Below, piece by piece: positions 30,351 to 38,402 of a DNA stretch of 64,000 bases. The translations under genes were made by a program, and so were the position numbers. This DNA is from Listeria monocytogenes. GTDB taxonomy: Bacteria; Bacillota; Bacilli; Lactobacillales; Listeriaceae. Position 1 is the stretch's first letter. Every line of letters starts with the position of its first letter. The stretch is taken from assembly GCF_041765605.1 (NCBI RefSeq), contig NZ_CP168900.1, positions 1,752,001 through 1,816,000 of the forward strand, read 5' to 3'. The notes below the pieces were generated by a model that made no database searches, was not told where the DNA came from, and saw only the letters and a list, made by a program, of their open reading frames with translations.

Positions 30351-30374
30351 CAGCCACTTTTTAGTGGTTTTTTG
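30351..30374 (+). terminator. Weak terminator after the UPF0435 gene
   Basis: Short stem CCACT / AGTGG followed by TTTTTTG. It overlaps the stop of the convergent AAC(3)-like gene. Confidence 0.6.
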
Positions 30375-31167
30375 TTTGGAAATAATTGGTGCCAAAATCC
30401 ACTAAATCACGCATATCATAAATTTTCGTCGGCGCTCCGATAATCGTCGTTGGGTGAAAGTCACGTTCTTTCTCATAAGCGCGACCTAACGCGATAAACA
30501 CGTCACTATTATAATCAATTTCCTGATACTTCTCCCAAATGATTTCGCCATTTTTAAGAAAAGCTGCCTGGTTTTCTATTAGCGGAAAAGCATTGGAGCG
30601 TTCTTCCGCTAAATGAAGCGATGTATTGTTATTATTATCTACCCCGAACAAGATAATTTTCGCATCAAGTTGATACATTTTCCCTAGCGGCGATTCATCC
30701 CCCATGCTTTTCGCAAGTGGCTGGTTGGCAAGAATTTGTTTTTTATCTTTCCCCCAAGCACAAAACGAATGGTATGGATGAAAACTGCGCTCAACATCTG
30801 GCATGGTACGAAATGTTTCGGCAATGACACCCATTCCACGAGTTGGTGTTACAAGCGGATCAAATGGCGGTGTTTCTCTGCGAATTATTTTCCACCAACT
30901 TTCAGGAACTGGCGGATTTTCCCACTTTGCAGGATCACTTAATTGACCTGTTTGAGCCGGCATTACTATATTGCCTAATTCACCAACCAGTTCTTGCAAT
31001 GCCAAAATAACGGTAACTGGACCACCGCAAATCCAGTGTGCTTTTGACATGGAAGCATGAAAAATAATCGTATCCCCCTTTTTAATACCCGATTCTTGTA
31101 GGTCCGACACGATTTTTTGTTTTGTTGCTGGCTTTTTTGTTCGCCAAATAGCCATTTTTTCTCCCAT
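30361..31167 (-). CDS. AAC(3) / YokD family N-acetyltransferase
   Basis: 268 aa. The fold signature of the aminoglycoside 3-N-acetyltransferase family is clear: KGDTIIFHASMSKAHWICGGPVTVILALQELVGELGNIVMPAQTGQLSDP, TPTRGMGVIAETFR and the HPYHSFCAWG catalytic His region near 130. It matches Bacillus YokD closely. Many chromosomal members do not confer clinical aminoglycoside resistance, so antibiotic modification here is inference. Two possible starts exist: ATG 31167 behind GAGGCGG, or ATG 31155, whose GGGAG lies five bases upstream. It follows map at a distance of 121 bases with a terminator between. Confidence 0.85.
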   Translation of the reverse strand: MGEKMAIWRTKKPATKQKIVSDLQESGIKKGDTIIFHASMSKAHWICGGPVTVILALQELVGELGNIVMPAQTGQLSDPAKWENPPVPESWWKIIRRETPPFDPLVTPTRGMGVIAETFRTMPDVERSFHPYHSFCAWGKDKKQILANQPLAKSMGDESPLGKMYQLDAKIILFGVDNNNNTSLHLAEERSNAFPLIENQAAFLKNGEIIWEKYQEIDYNSDVFIALGRAYEKERDFHPTTIIGAPTKIYDMRDLVDFGTNYFQTKNH

Positions 31168-31192
31168 TGTATGTCACCGCCTCTAAAAATAA

Positions 31193-31281
31193 AGCCAGAT
31201 GCCTAGAAAAAAACGGCAAACTAAAAGCATCTCTGTGAAACTTGTGCTTTTACTTGCATTCTGTTCTACATGCATCTGGCT
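31193..31281. repeat. Nested inverted repeat between map and the AAC(3) gene
   Basis: Outer arms AGCCAGATGC (31193-31202) and GCATCTGGCT (31272-31281) enclose a second stem, which on the minus strand is followed by seven T and acts as a terminator (31207-31257). The map terminator is thus framed by an extra 10-bp palindrome. Confidence 0.7.
31207..31257 (-). terminator. map terminator
   Basis: On the minus strand an imperfect 13-bp stem (GCAAGTAAAAGCA / TGCTTTTAGTTTGC) is followed by CG and TTTTTTT. Confidence 0.8.
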
Positions 31282-31288
31282 AATTTAA

Positions 31289-32047
31289 TTAATCGTTTTC
31301 GCCTTGATACGTTAAAATTTCTGGACCATCTTTTGTGATTGCGAAAGTATGTTCATATTGCGCAGACAAAGAGCCATCAACAGTTCTAGCAGTCCAGCCA
31401 TTATCGTCCATTTTGGCTTTCCAAGCGCCCATATTGACCATTGGTTCCACTGTAATAACCATGCCTTCTTTTAAGCGAGGTCCTTTGCCAGCTGTACCGT
31501 AATGTGGGATATCTGGTTTTTCATGTAAAGTTGGTCCAACGCCGTGACCAATAAACTCACGTACAACAGCAAGATTTTCAGATTCTACGTATGTTTGAAT
31601 AGCATGACCAATATCGCCAACTCGAGCGCCTACTTGTGCTTGTTCAATACCTAAATAAAGTGCTTTATGCGTTACATCCATTAAATGTTTCACATCATCA
31701 GGCACTTCCCCTACTGCATAAGTCCAAGCAGAATCAGCAAGTGCGCCGTGATAATTCACGACCATATCTACTGTAATAATATCGCCTTGGTTAAGCTTTT
31801 GTTTGCGCGGGAAGCCATGACAAATTTCGTCATTAATACTTGCACAAATAGCATATTCATAACCTTCAAAGCCTTTTTGCTCTGGAGTTGCGCCATTTTT
31901 ACGTAAAAATTCTTCTGTAAATACTTCTAAATCCCAGCTAGTAATGCCTGGTTTAATAATTTTTTTAAGTTCTTTATGCGTATCGGCAAGGATTTTCCCT
32001 GCTGCTTTCATCTCATCGATTTCGCGTCTTGATTTGAGTGTGATCAT
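31289..32047 (-). CDS. map: Methionine aminopeptidase, type I
   Basis: 252 aa from ATG 32047, ten bases after GGAGG. It removes the initiator methionine from new proteins. All five metal ligands are visible: D94, D105, H168, E201 and E232, together with H77 at the substrate pocket. There is no N-terminal zinc finger, so it is a type Ia-like bacterial form. It lies apart from the ribosomal-protein operon, where many Firmicutes keep a map copy, so this may be a second copy in the genome. It is expressed alone and followed by a terminator. Confidence 0.94.
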   Translation of the reverse strand: MITLKSRREIDEMKAAGKILADTHKELKKIIKPGITSWDLEVFTEEFLRKNGATPEQKGFEGYEYAICASINDEICHGFPRKQKLNQGDIITVDMVVNYHGALADSAWTYAVGEVPDDVKHLMDVTHKALYLGIEQAQVGARVGDIGHAIQTYVESENLAVVREFIGHGVGPTLHEKPDIPHYGTAGKGPRLKEGMVITVEPMVNMGAWKAKMDDNGWTARTVDGSLSAQYEHTFAITKDGPEILTYQGEND

Positions 32048-32128
32048 CTTTTCATTCCCTCCTAAAATTTCCACTATTTACTATTATAGCTCGAAACCCC
32101 TTAGAAATAAAGTAATCTGGAAAAAAGG

Positions 32129-32156
32129 TTGCAGTTTTTCTGAAGACATTTATAAT
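32129..32156 (+). promoter_or_regulatory. Flavodoxin gene promoter
   Basis: TTGCAG (32129-32134), 16-bp spacer, TATAAT (32151-32156). Confidence 0.7.
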
Positions 32157-32234
32157 AGAATGTATCAGTTAAAAAATGGTGGACTGGTTTGTGCCGTTTT
32201 AAACAATAAAAAATTCAGAAAATGGTGATGCAAA

Positions 32235-32681
32235 ATGACAAAAGTGATGATCGTTTATGCCAGCATGACTGGTAATACACAAGAAATTGCCGACATTTTA
32301 GGTGAAGAATTAGAAAAATACGATATCGAAGTAGAAATTGAAGAATGTATTTCAGTTGATCCTGAAGATTTACTAGAATATGATGGCGCTCTAATCGGTG
32401 GCTATACATACGATGATGGTCAGCTTCCTGATGAGTTCGTTGATTTTTATGAAGATATGGCGGACGTTGATTTTAGCGGCAAAGTTTGCGCTTCTTTCGG
32501 TTCTGGCGATACTTTTTATGATGAATACTGTTTAACAGTTGATTTAATTGAAACTCGTCTAAAAGAGCAAGGCGCTACTGTTCCTGTTGCTGGGCTTAAA
32601 GTAGACCTTGATCCAGATGAAGAAGATGTTGTTCGCGCGGAAAGTTACGCAAAAACATTTGTTGATGTATTAAAAGGATAA
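32235..32681 (+). CDS. Flavodoxin
   Basis: 148 aa, the short-chain flavodoxin size. It is a soluble FMN electron carrier. The phosphate-binding loop YASMTGNTQEIADIL lies at 8-22, the isoalloxazine loops are GGYTYDDGQLPDEF near 55-68 and FGSGDTFYDEYC near 88-99. The protein is very acidic, as flavodoxins are. A GGTGATG ribosome binding site precedes the ATG. A consensus promoter lies about 75 bases upstream and a terminator follows, so it is a single-gene unit. Confidence 0.93.
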   Translation: MTKVMIVYASMTGNTQEIADILGEELEKYDIEVEIEECISVDPEDLLEYDGALIGGYTYDDGQLPDEFVDFYEDMADVDFSGKVCASFGSGDTFYDEYCLTVDLIETRLKEQGATVPVAGLKVDLDPDEEDVVRAESYAKTFVDVLKG

Positions 32682-32687
32682 TTCGAA

Positions 32688-32720
32688 AGCAAGTCCTCTT
32701 TTTCGGACTTGCTTTTTTAT
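32688..32720 (+). terminator. Flavodoxin gene terminator
   Basis: AGCAAGTCC / GGACTTGCT stem followed by TTTTTTAT. Confidence 0.93.
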
Positions 32721-32754
32721 TTATTTAAAAATAGCGAAAACAGTAGCGTAGTGG

Positions 32755-32783
32755 TTGCTTTACCTCATTAATTGAGATACAAT
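32755..32783 (+). promoter_or_regulatory. Promoter of the M29 aminopeptidase gene
   Basis: TTGCTT (32755-32760), 17-bp spacer, TACAAT (32778-32783), about 28 bases before the ATG. Confidence 0.7.
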
Positions 32784-32818
32784 TCTCGTATTGAATAAAA
32801 AGATTGGAGTGATTAATT

Positions 32819-34051
32819 ATGACAGTATTTAGTGAAAAGTTAGAAAAGTATGCAGAATTGATTGTAAAAGTTGGGGTAAATGTCCAACCTGAACAGAAAG
32901 TAGTAATTATGGCTCCAGTTGACGCGGCTCCACTTGTTCGCCTTATTTCCAAATATGCTTTTGAAGTTGGTGCAGAGGATGTCATTATGGATTGGCGCGA
33001 TGAAGAATTAGGTGCATTACGTTACAAAAATGCTCCACTACGCGTTTTTGAAAGCGCTCCGGTTCACCGTGTTGCAGAAAAAACAGAACTTGCCAAAGAA
33101 GGCGCTTGTTTTATCTCCATCACTTCCGAAGATCCGGATTTACTTAACGGCGTGGATAGCAACAAAATTGCGACATTCCAGAAAACAATGGGTGGTGCAA
33201 TGAGCGAGTTTCGCGAGTTAATGCAAGCAAATGTTGTAAGCTGGACAGTTGTTGCAGCAGCTTCACAAGGATGGGCAGCAAAAGTATTCCCAGATTTAAC
33301 TCCAGCAGAACAAATGGAAACACTTTGGGAAGCTATTTTTGAAACAACTCGTATTAACACCGAAAACCCGGTAGAAACTTGGAAAAATCACGATCAAACA
33401 CTTGCTGCAAAAGCAGAAAGTTTAAATGAAAAACAATTTACTTCTTTACATTATACGGCTCCTGGAACAGACCTTACAATTGGTCTTCCAAAAAACCATC
33501 TTTGGGTTGGCGCTGGCAGTAAGAATAAAAAAGGACATGAATTTATGGCCAATATGCCAACAGAAGAAGTATTCTGTTGTGCGGATAAACTAAAAGTGGA
33601 AGGTTATGTTTCTAGTACGAAACCACTTAGTTATGCAGGAAATATTATCGATGACTTCAAAATCACTTTCGAAAAAGGTCGTATTGTAGGTGTAGAAGCA
33701 GCATCCGGCGAAGAAATTTTGAAAGATTTAATCGCGACAGATGAAGGCTCACACTATTTAGGTGAAGTGGCGCTAGTTCCAGACCCATCCCCTATTTCCC
33801 AATCCGGCATTTTATTCTACAACACGCTATTTGACGAAAATGCATCTAACCACTTAGCAATTGGTAGTGCGTATGCATTTAATGTTAAAGGTGGCGAAGA
33901 AATGTCTCGTGAAGAATTAGAAGCAGCTGGTGTGAACAATAGTTTAACACACGTTGATTTCATGATTGGTTCTTCTGAAATGGACATTGATGGTGTAACC
34001 GAATCTGGTGAAGTTGTTCCTGTTTTCCGTAAAGGCGACTGGGCGTTCTAA
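32819..34051 (+). CDS. M29-family aminopeptidase (AmpS/PepS type)
   Basis: 410 aa, full length for thermophilic-type M29 leucyl aminopeptidases. It releases N-terminal residues from peptides using a two-metal site. Family landmarks are present: the EKLEKYAELIVKVGVNVQPEQKVVI start, the metal-binding Glu in NMPTEEVFCCADKLKVEGYV, LGEVALVPDPSPISQSGILFYNTLFDENASNHLAIGSAY near 310-350, and the C-terminal HVDFMIGSSEMDIDG. The substrate range is not readable. It has its own promoter and terminator. Confidence 0.92.
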   Translation: MTVFSEKLEKYAELIVKVGVNVQPEQKVVIMAPVDAAPLVRLISKYAFEVGAEDVIMDWRDEELGALRYKNAPLRVFESAPVHRVAEKTELAKEGACFISITSEDPDLLNGVDSNKIATFQKTMGGAMSEFRELMQANVVSWTVVAAASQGWAAKVFPDLTPAEQMETLWEAIFETTRINTENPVETWKNHDQTLAAKAESLNEKQFTSLHYTAPGTDLTIGLPKNHLWVGAGSKNKKGHEFMANMPTEEVFCCADKLKVEGYVSSTKPLSYAGNIIDDFKITFEKGRIVGVEAASGEEILKDLIATDEGSHYLGEVALVPDPSPISQSGILFYNTLFDENASNHLAIGSAYAFNVKGGEEMSREELEAAGVNNSLTHVDFMIGSSEMDIDGVTESGEVVPVFRKGDWAF

Positions 34052-34080
34052 TCCTTTTTTAAAACTTATGCCTTTTGCGT

Positions 34081-34120
34081 AAAACCCTTGTAGCTTTTGG
34101 CTTTCAAGGGTTTTCGTTTG
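34081..34120 (+). terminator. Terminator of the M29 aminopeptidase gene
   Basis: AAAACCCTTG / CAAGGGTTTT stem with 14-nt loop, then CGTTTGTTT. Confidence 0.88.
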
Positions 34121-34154
34121 TTTATTTTTTACAAAAGAGAGCGAGGTGCATTGG

Positions 34155-35414
34155 ATGAAATTTAGTACATGGGACATCAATTTAAAAGTAAGGCTTTTTG
34201 GGGAAGCACTACTCGATATTTCTTTTTGGATGGTCTTCCCCTTTCTAACGATTTACTTTTCGGAAAGTATTGGGCGCGAACTGACGAGCCTATTGCTGAT
34301 TATTTCGCAAGTTTTGGCGGTTTTCACAGCTTTGCTTGGCGGTTATTTTGCGGATAACTTTGGTCGTAAACGGATGATGAGTATTTCTGTCATTGGAGAA
34401 GGTTTTGGTTTTCTTGTTTTTGCAATAGGTGCACTTCATGTTGTGGATTCTCCTTACTTGAGTTTTGCTGGTTTCGCGATTGCGAGTGTTTTTATGGCGT
34501 TTTATCAGCCAGCAAGTCAAGCGATGATTGCAGATGTGGTTCCACCTGAGCATCGGACGCATATTTATTCCGTGTTCTATATGATGATTAATATTGCGGT
34601 CGTTATTGGCCCCATTCTTGGTTCGGTCTTATTTTATAATTTCACGACAGAAACGCTACTTGCAATTGTTTGTGCGGATTTATTATTACTATTTTTACTG
34701 CAAAAATTTGGTCACGAAACAGCCCCTCTTTTGGTTAATCCTGATTTACAAAAAGAAGTGGTTCGAAAAAGTATCGGTGCTGTTTTAATGGAACAACTAA
34801 AAAACTATAAGATTATTTTTAAAGACAAGATTTTCTTTCTTTATATTGTTGCCGGGATTATTGTTTCTCAGTCATTTATGCAACTGGATTTACTTTTCCC
34901 GCTCTATATTAAAGAAGTTATCGGCGCCTCTAACTTGTTCGCGTTTCATTTTACAGGTGAGCAATTGTTCGGTGTTATCGTTTCTATTAATGGCTTCTTT
35001 GTTGCAGCACTTACGGTCGTTGTCACTCGTTGGATGAGCCATTTTAGAGAAAAATTTGTCTTTATGAATTCTTCTTTTCTCTATGCGATTGCGATTTTCT
35101 TATTTGGTATTTCGACAGGACCGTGGGGAGCGATTTGTGCCATTATTCTCTTTAGCTTCGCGGAACTCATGACTGTTGGCTTGCAACAAACCTTTGTTTC
35201 ACAGTTAGCTCCAGAGGATAAAAGGGCGATGTACTTCTCTGCTGCTGGACTTCGTTATACGCTGGGTAAAGTCATTGCTCCACTTGCGATTACACTTTCG
35301 ACTTTAATTGGCTATACTGGCACATTTACAATTATTGGTATTTTAGCGCTCATTAGTGGGCTAATTTATTACTATATGTACTCAGAATTTGAAAAACAGC
35401 GTCAAATTTCCTAA
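34155..35414 (+). CDS. MFS transporter, 12-segment drug-efflux type
   Basis: 419 aa from ATG 34155, eight bases after GAGGTG; the GTG at 34146 lies inside that site. About 12 membrane segments are visible. The MFS motif A reads GGYFADNFGRKRMM between segments 2 and 3, and a second copy-like loop (SQLAPEDKRAMYFS) lies in the C-terminal half. It resembles the YfkF/YttB group of exporters. The substrate is unknown. It is transcribed singly, between the aminopeptidase and the mreB-like gene. Confidence 0.87.
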   Translation: MKFSTWDINLKVRLFGEALLDISFWMVFPFLTIYFSESIGRELTSLLLIISQVLAVFTALLGGYFADNFGRKRMMSISVIGEGFGFLVFAIGALHVVDSPYLSFAGFAIASVFMAFYQPASQAMIADVVPPEHRTHIYSVFYMMINIAVVIGPILGSVLFYNFTTETLLAIVCADLLLLFLLQKFGHETAPLLVNPDLQKEVVRKSIGAVLMEQLKNYKIIFKDKIFFLYIVAGIIVSQSFMQLDLLFPLYIKEVIGASNLFAFHFTGEQLFGVIVSINGFFVAALTVVVTRWMSHFREKFVFMNSSFLYAIAIFLFGISTGPWGAICAIILFSFAELMTVGLQQTFVSQLAPEDKRAMYFSAAGLRYTLGKVIAPLAITLSTLIGYTGTFTIIGILALISGLIYYYMYSEFEKQRQIS

Positions 35415-35415
35415 T

Positions 35416-35451
35416 AAAAAACGGCTATCTACTTTGGATAGTCGTTTTTAT
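35416..35451 (+). terminator. Terminator of the MFS gene
   Basis: AAAAACGGCTATC / GATAGTCGTTTTT stem (one G:T pair) followed by ATTTG. Confidence 0.9.
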
Positions 35452-35584
35452 TTGATTACTTTTTTTACGAAATTTTTACGAAATGCCGAAAACACCTGTC
35501 ATATCGCCATTTTAAATTACCTTTTCATTTCATCCATGTTTAAATAATGCTTATAAGGTGAAAAAAGTCTATACTGTTAGTTGT

Positions 35585-35627
35585 ACACCTAGAATTTACT
35601 CGCTATTTTTAATAGAAAGTTAGGTGT
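35585..35627 (+). promoter_or_regulatory. Leader inverted repeat covering the mreB-like ribosome binding site
   Basis: ACACCTA (35585-35591) is perfectly complementary to TAGGTGT (35621-35627), which is the Shine-Dalgarno of the mreB-like gene. A TATACT at 35570-35575 would put the transcript start a few bases before the first arm. Confidence 0.5.
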
Positions 35628-35631
35628 GAGA

Positions 35632-36624
35632 ATGTTTGGAACAACAACTATTGGAATTGATTTAGGTACTGCGAATATTTTAGTTTACAGTAAAGAAAAA
35701 GGCATTATACTGAATGAACCTTCTGTGGTCGCGCTAAATACGAATGATGGAACGGTACTTGCGATTGGCCAGGAAGCAAAAGAGATGATTGGTAAAACGC
35801 CGACTTCGATTTCTGCTGTAAGACCAATGAAGGACGGTGTTATTGCTGATTTTGATTTAACGAGCGGACTTTTGCGCGAGATTATGCGCCGGATTTCAGT
35901 TAGTGGTGTGAGAAAGCCCAATGTGGTCGTTTGTACACCAACTGGCGCAACATCAGTCGAGCGTCGCGCTATTTCAGATGCGGTAAGATCAACTGGTGCT
36001 CGTTCAGTCGTTTTAATTGAAGAACCTGTTGCAGCTGCAATTGGTGCTGATTTACCCGTAGCCGAGCCTGTCGCTAATGTAATTGTGGATATTGGTGGCG
36101 GCACAAGTGAGATTGCGATTATTTCATACGGCGGTGTAGTTTCGAGCACTTCGATTCGCACAGGTGGCGATCATATGGATGAAGAAATCATTCAATACAT
36201 CCGCAAAAATTACAACCTTTTAATCGGTCAAACAACAGCAGAACGAATTAAAATGGAGCTTGGTTATGCGCCGATCGAACACGTAACACAAACTGCGGAT
36301 ATCCGTGGTCGTGATTTGCTTACTGGCTTACCAAAAACAATCCAAGTAAGCTCTACAGAAATCCAAAGCGCTTTAGCTGAAACATTACAACGTATATTAG
36401 AAGCTATTCGGAATACACTTGAACTTTGCCCACCAGAATTAAGTGGTGATATTGTCGATCGCGGCATTATTTTAAGTGGTGGTGGCTCCTTACTTCAAGG
36501 TTTCCGCGACTGGCTTGTACAAGAAATAGATGTCCCTGTACATATGGCTCCAAGTCCTTTGGAATCCGTTGCAATTGGCACAGGTAGATCCCTCGTTTTT
36601 GCAGATAAATTAGCTAAAAATTAA
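35632..36624 (+). CDS. MreB-family actin-like rod-shape protein
   Basis: 330 aa from ATG 35632, five bases after AGGTG; the GTG two codons earlier overlaps that site. The actin fold motifs are complete: phosphate 1 [12 protein letters not shown] (8-19), connect 1 and phosphate 2 [13 protein letters not shown] (about 148-160), and adenosine motif [14 protein letters not shown] (about 285). MreB filaments guide lateral cell-wall synthesis beneath the membrane. Because mreC and mreD are absent here, this is the isolated MreBH/Mbl-like paralogue rather than mreB proper. The pairing of its ribosome binding site with the leader suggests translational control. Confidence 0.92.
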   Translation: MFGTTTIGIDLGTANILVYSKEKGIILNEPSVVALNTNDGTVLAIGQEAKEMIGKTPTSISAVRPMKDGVIADFDLTSGLLREIMRRISVSGVRKPNVVVCTPTGATSVERRAISDAVRSTGARSVVLIEEPVAAAIGADLPVAEPVANVIVDIGGGTSEIAIISYGGVVSSTSIRTGGDHMDEEIIQYIRKNYNLLIGQTTAERIKMELGYAPIEHVTQTADIRGRDLLTGLPKTIQVSSTEIQSALAETLQRILEAIRNTLELCPPELSGDIVDRGIILSGGGSLLQGFRDWLVQEIDVPVHMAPSPLESVAIGTGRSLVFADKLAKN

Positions 36625-36631
36625 TTGCAGT

Positions 36632-36676
36632 AAGCATCTGGTCGCATGGTAACCCTTGCAACCAGATGCTTCTTTA
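36632..36676 (+). terminator. Terminator of the mreB-like gene
   Basis: AAGCATCTGGTt / AACCAGATGCTT stem with a 16-nt loop, followed by CTTTATCTT. Confidence 0.88.
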
Positions 36677-36678
36677 TC

Positions 36679-36707
36679 TTGCTGAAACCCCTTATTTCTG
36701 GTAAACT
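36679..36707 (+). promoter_or_regulatory. Candidate promoter of tRNA-Arg(CCT)
   Basis: TTGCTG (36679-36684), 17-bp spacer, TAAACT (36702-36707), about 45 bases before the tRNA. The TATAAT at 36745-36750 is too close to the tRNA 5' end to serve. Confidence 0.45.
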
Positions 36708-36752
36708 TATTTCTGGTGTCTGGCTTTCTAGAGTCAGATAATTTTATAATAA

Positions 36753-36824
36753 GCCCATATAGTTAAACGGATATAACAAGCCCCTCCTAAGGGCTAGTTC
36801 GTGGTTCGATTCCGCGTATGGGCG
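36753..36824 (+). tRNA. tRNA-Arg(CCT)
   Basis: Acceptor GCCCATA/TATGGGC, D stem GTTA/TAAC, anticodon stem AGCCC/GGGCT with loop CTCCTAA, T stem CGTGG/CCGCG. CCA is not encoded. It is a single gene with its own terminator. Single tRNA-Arg genes are frequent integration sites in Listeria; no partial copy of its 3' end was seen downstream. Confidence 0.96.
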
Positions 36825-36829
36825 CTCAG

Positions 36830-36872
36830 AAAAAGCCGAAAGCAATTGATAAATCAAGACTTTCGGCTTTTT
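36830..36872. terminator. Terminator after tRNA-Arg
   Basis: AAAAGCCGAAAG / CTTTCGGCTTTTT stem with an 18-nt loop. The A-run on the left lets it also end the WGR-like gene on the minus strand. Confidence 0.93.
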
Positions 36873-36896
36873 ATCGTTCTTATTTCAAAACCTTAT

Positions 36897-37469
36897 TCAT
36901 ACATAAAAAGTTACATCCTTTTTCTTTGCTGAAAATTTCAACGTATATTCAGCATCATCCGAAAATGGTCTGGAAGCAATTTTTACGCTAGTATAATCAC
37001 AACTGTTATTTCTTAGAGCTGATTTAATTACTTTGATACCTATTTCTTCATCAACAACGACACAAAATATATTTAAAGCAAATTGCTTGTTGGGATTCGC
37101 GGTTTGACCTATGTCAAAGCCATCTACAATTCCTAAGCCTTTCCAACCCAAATCGTCATTTAAAACATCTGTTACTCGATCTTTCAGCCAAATATCTCGT
37201 TTTGTTCCTGTTAAACTTTTGAGCGGATATTGAATTAATATCCAGAAATTTTCGTTTGGAGGATTTTCGCTATAACCTTGTGGGACAAATCGGTTAATAA
37301 ACGCCTCATGAAATGCAGCTTTGCTCTCGTATTTTTCCAGATAGTTGCTGGTTTCTTCTTTCTCTCCTACCTTACCAACTTTACCGTAATGCACGATTGC
37401 CTTATCATTATTAATCCAGTACTCAGCATACAAGATTTGATTTTGTTCTTTTTTGTATAGCTTTAACAT
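36897..37469 (-). CDS. WGR-like domain protein
   Basis: 190 aa. Residues 1-65 resemble a WGR domain: LYAEYWINNDKAIVHYGKVGKVGE occupies the place of the usual W/Y-G-R-V-G strand, with HYGKVG replacing WGRVG. WGR domains bind nucleic acid ends in PARPs and occur alone in bacteria with unknown roles. The remaining 120 residues hold no domain I recognise; SLRNNSCDYTSVKIASRPFSDD suggests a small alpha/beta fold. It lies next to tRNA-Arg, is transcribed alone toward it, and belongs to the variable segment between tRNA-Arg and the sigma-54 locus. Confidence 0.7.
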   Translation of the reverse strand: MLKLYKKEQNQILYAEYWINNDKAIVHYGKVGKVGEKEETSNYLEKYESKAAFHEAFINRFVPQGYSENPPNENFWILIQYPLKSLTGTKRDIWLKDRVTDVLNDDLGWKGLGIVDGFDIGQTANPNKQFALNIFCVVVDEEIGIKVIKSALRNNSCDYTSVKIASRPFSDDAEYTLKFSAKKKDVTFYV

Positions 37470-37549
37470 GTTTTCACCTCATGATGTATATAATTGGACT
37501 CTGTATTAGGGAGTTTTATTTATTATAACAAATTTTCCATAGCTCGCAA

Positions 37550-38218
37550 TTATTTTCTGACCGTATACAAAACCCAATTCCCTCTTTCCTTCTCCACTAC
37601 CTCCTTAAAGCCAATTCCTTTTAAGAGTGCTGTTAGCGAGGCGGTTGTTTTATATTCGTCCATGTGATAATCAATTTTATCTTTTTCGGACGACAGTATT
37701 AAAACACCATCTTGTGACATGACACGATAGATTTCTTCAAAGCCTTCTTGAGGATTATCCCAGTACATATGCGTTTGGATAGCATAAACTAAATCGAAAA
37801 AATCCGCTTGATAATTCATCAAAGCAACATCTTGAATAGATAGCTTCACTGTGCCATTATTGATGGCTTTTTCATTCAAATTTGTAGCTGTTTTATACGA
37901 TTCTTCAGAAATATCCACTCCGTAAATAGTCCAATTTTTATTTAGTTCAGCTAGATTTTTAACATTGGAGCCCCCACCATAACCAATATCTAATACATGA
38001 TTAACATTACTTAGTTCAGTATTACTAATTGTCCACTTACTCAAATCTTCAAAATAGGATGACCATATTTTCGTAGTGATTTCACCAATAATCCCACGCG
38101 GATTCGCCGCTTGTTCGCTTAAATAGTTAATTAATGGTTTATATAAAATAAAACTCAAACCGATGATACCTCCCAAAATGATTAGTGTTATTTTCCTTCT
38201 TTTTGTTATTTTCATCAT
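37550..38218 (-). CDS. Membrane-anchored class I SAM methyltransferase
   Basis: 222 aa. A basic start (MKITKRRK) and a hydrophobic segment at about 10-28 form a signal anchor, so the catalytic domain is tethered to the membrane. The SAM site is HVLDIGYGGGSNVKNLA near 73-88, followed by YGVDIS (acidic end of strand 2), IQDVALMNY (motif II) and LVYAIQTHMYWDNPQEGFEEIYRVMSQDG (motif III/post III), typical of Methyltransf_11/25 enzymes. The substrate is unknown; the anchor hints at a lipid or quinone-like substrate. It is divergent from a TetR regulator, with a 12-bp-arm palindrome just downstream of its promoter. Confidence 0.85.
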   Translation of the reverse strand: MMKITKRRKITLIILGGIIGLSFILYKPLINYLSEQAANPRGIIGEITTKIWSSYFEDLSKWTISNTELSNVNHVLDIGYGGGSNVKNLAELNKNWTIYGVDISEESYKTATNLNEKAINNGTVKLSIQDVALMNYQADFFDLVYAIQTHMYWDNPQEGFEEIYRVMSQDGVLILSSEKDKIDYHMDEYKTTASLTALLKGIGFKEVVEKERGNWVLYTVRK

Positions 38219-38244
38219 AATTAAAGTCCTTTCACGGGTCTTTA

Positions 38245-38276
38245 GTTTTGAAATAATTGTAATCTTATTTCAAAAC
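38245..38276. promoter_or_regulatory. Palindromic operator at the methyltransferase promoter
   Basis: Perfect 12-bp arms GTTTTGAAATAA / TTATTTCAAAAC with 8-nt spacer. It starts four bases downstream of the methyltransferase -10, at the expected transcription start. It shares the TTTGAAAT half-site with the second repeat (38313-38340). Confidence 0.75.
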
Positions 38277-38279
38277 CAT

Positions 38280-38307
38280 TGTATAATGATCTTAACTTCC
38301 AAGTCAA
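38280..38307 (-). promoter_or_regulatory. Methyltransferase promoter
   Basis: Minus-strand TTGACT (38302-38307), 16-bp spacer, TATACA (38280-38285). Confidence 0.7.
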
Positions 38308-38312
38308 TAACT

Positions 38313-38340
38313 TTTGAAATTTATTAGTTAATATTTCAAA
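38313..38340. promoter_or_regulatory. Second operator-like repeat at the tetR promoter
   Basis: TTTGAAAT / ATTTCAAA arms with a 12-nt spacer. The right arm overlaps the tetR -35 (TTTCAA, 38334-38339; TATATT -10 at 38357-38362). Confidence 0.65.
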
Positions 38341-38402
38341 TTAAAAGTTTTTATGTTATATTATTACTAAAGATAAGATTAGCCTAGGGAAGTGTTTAGG
38401 AT

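Noticed and set aside
31193-36671. GCATCTGG shared by the map-downstream palindrome and the mreB-like terminator as a dispersed repeat
   Set aside because: The similarity is only 8-10 bases in two unrelated hairpins and is easily chance.
36745-36750. TATAAT directly before tRNA-Arg as its -10
   Set aside because: It ends two bases before the mature tRNA 5' end, so the transcript would start inside the tRNA.
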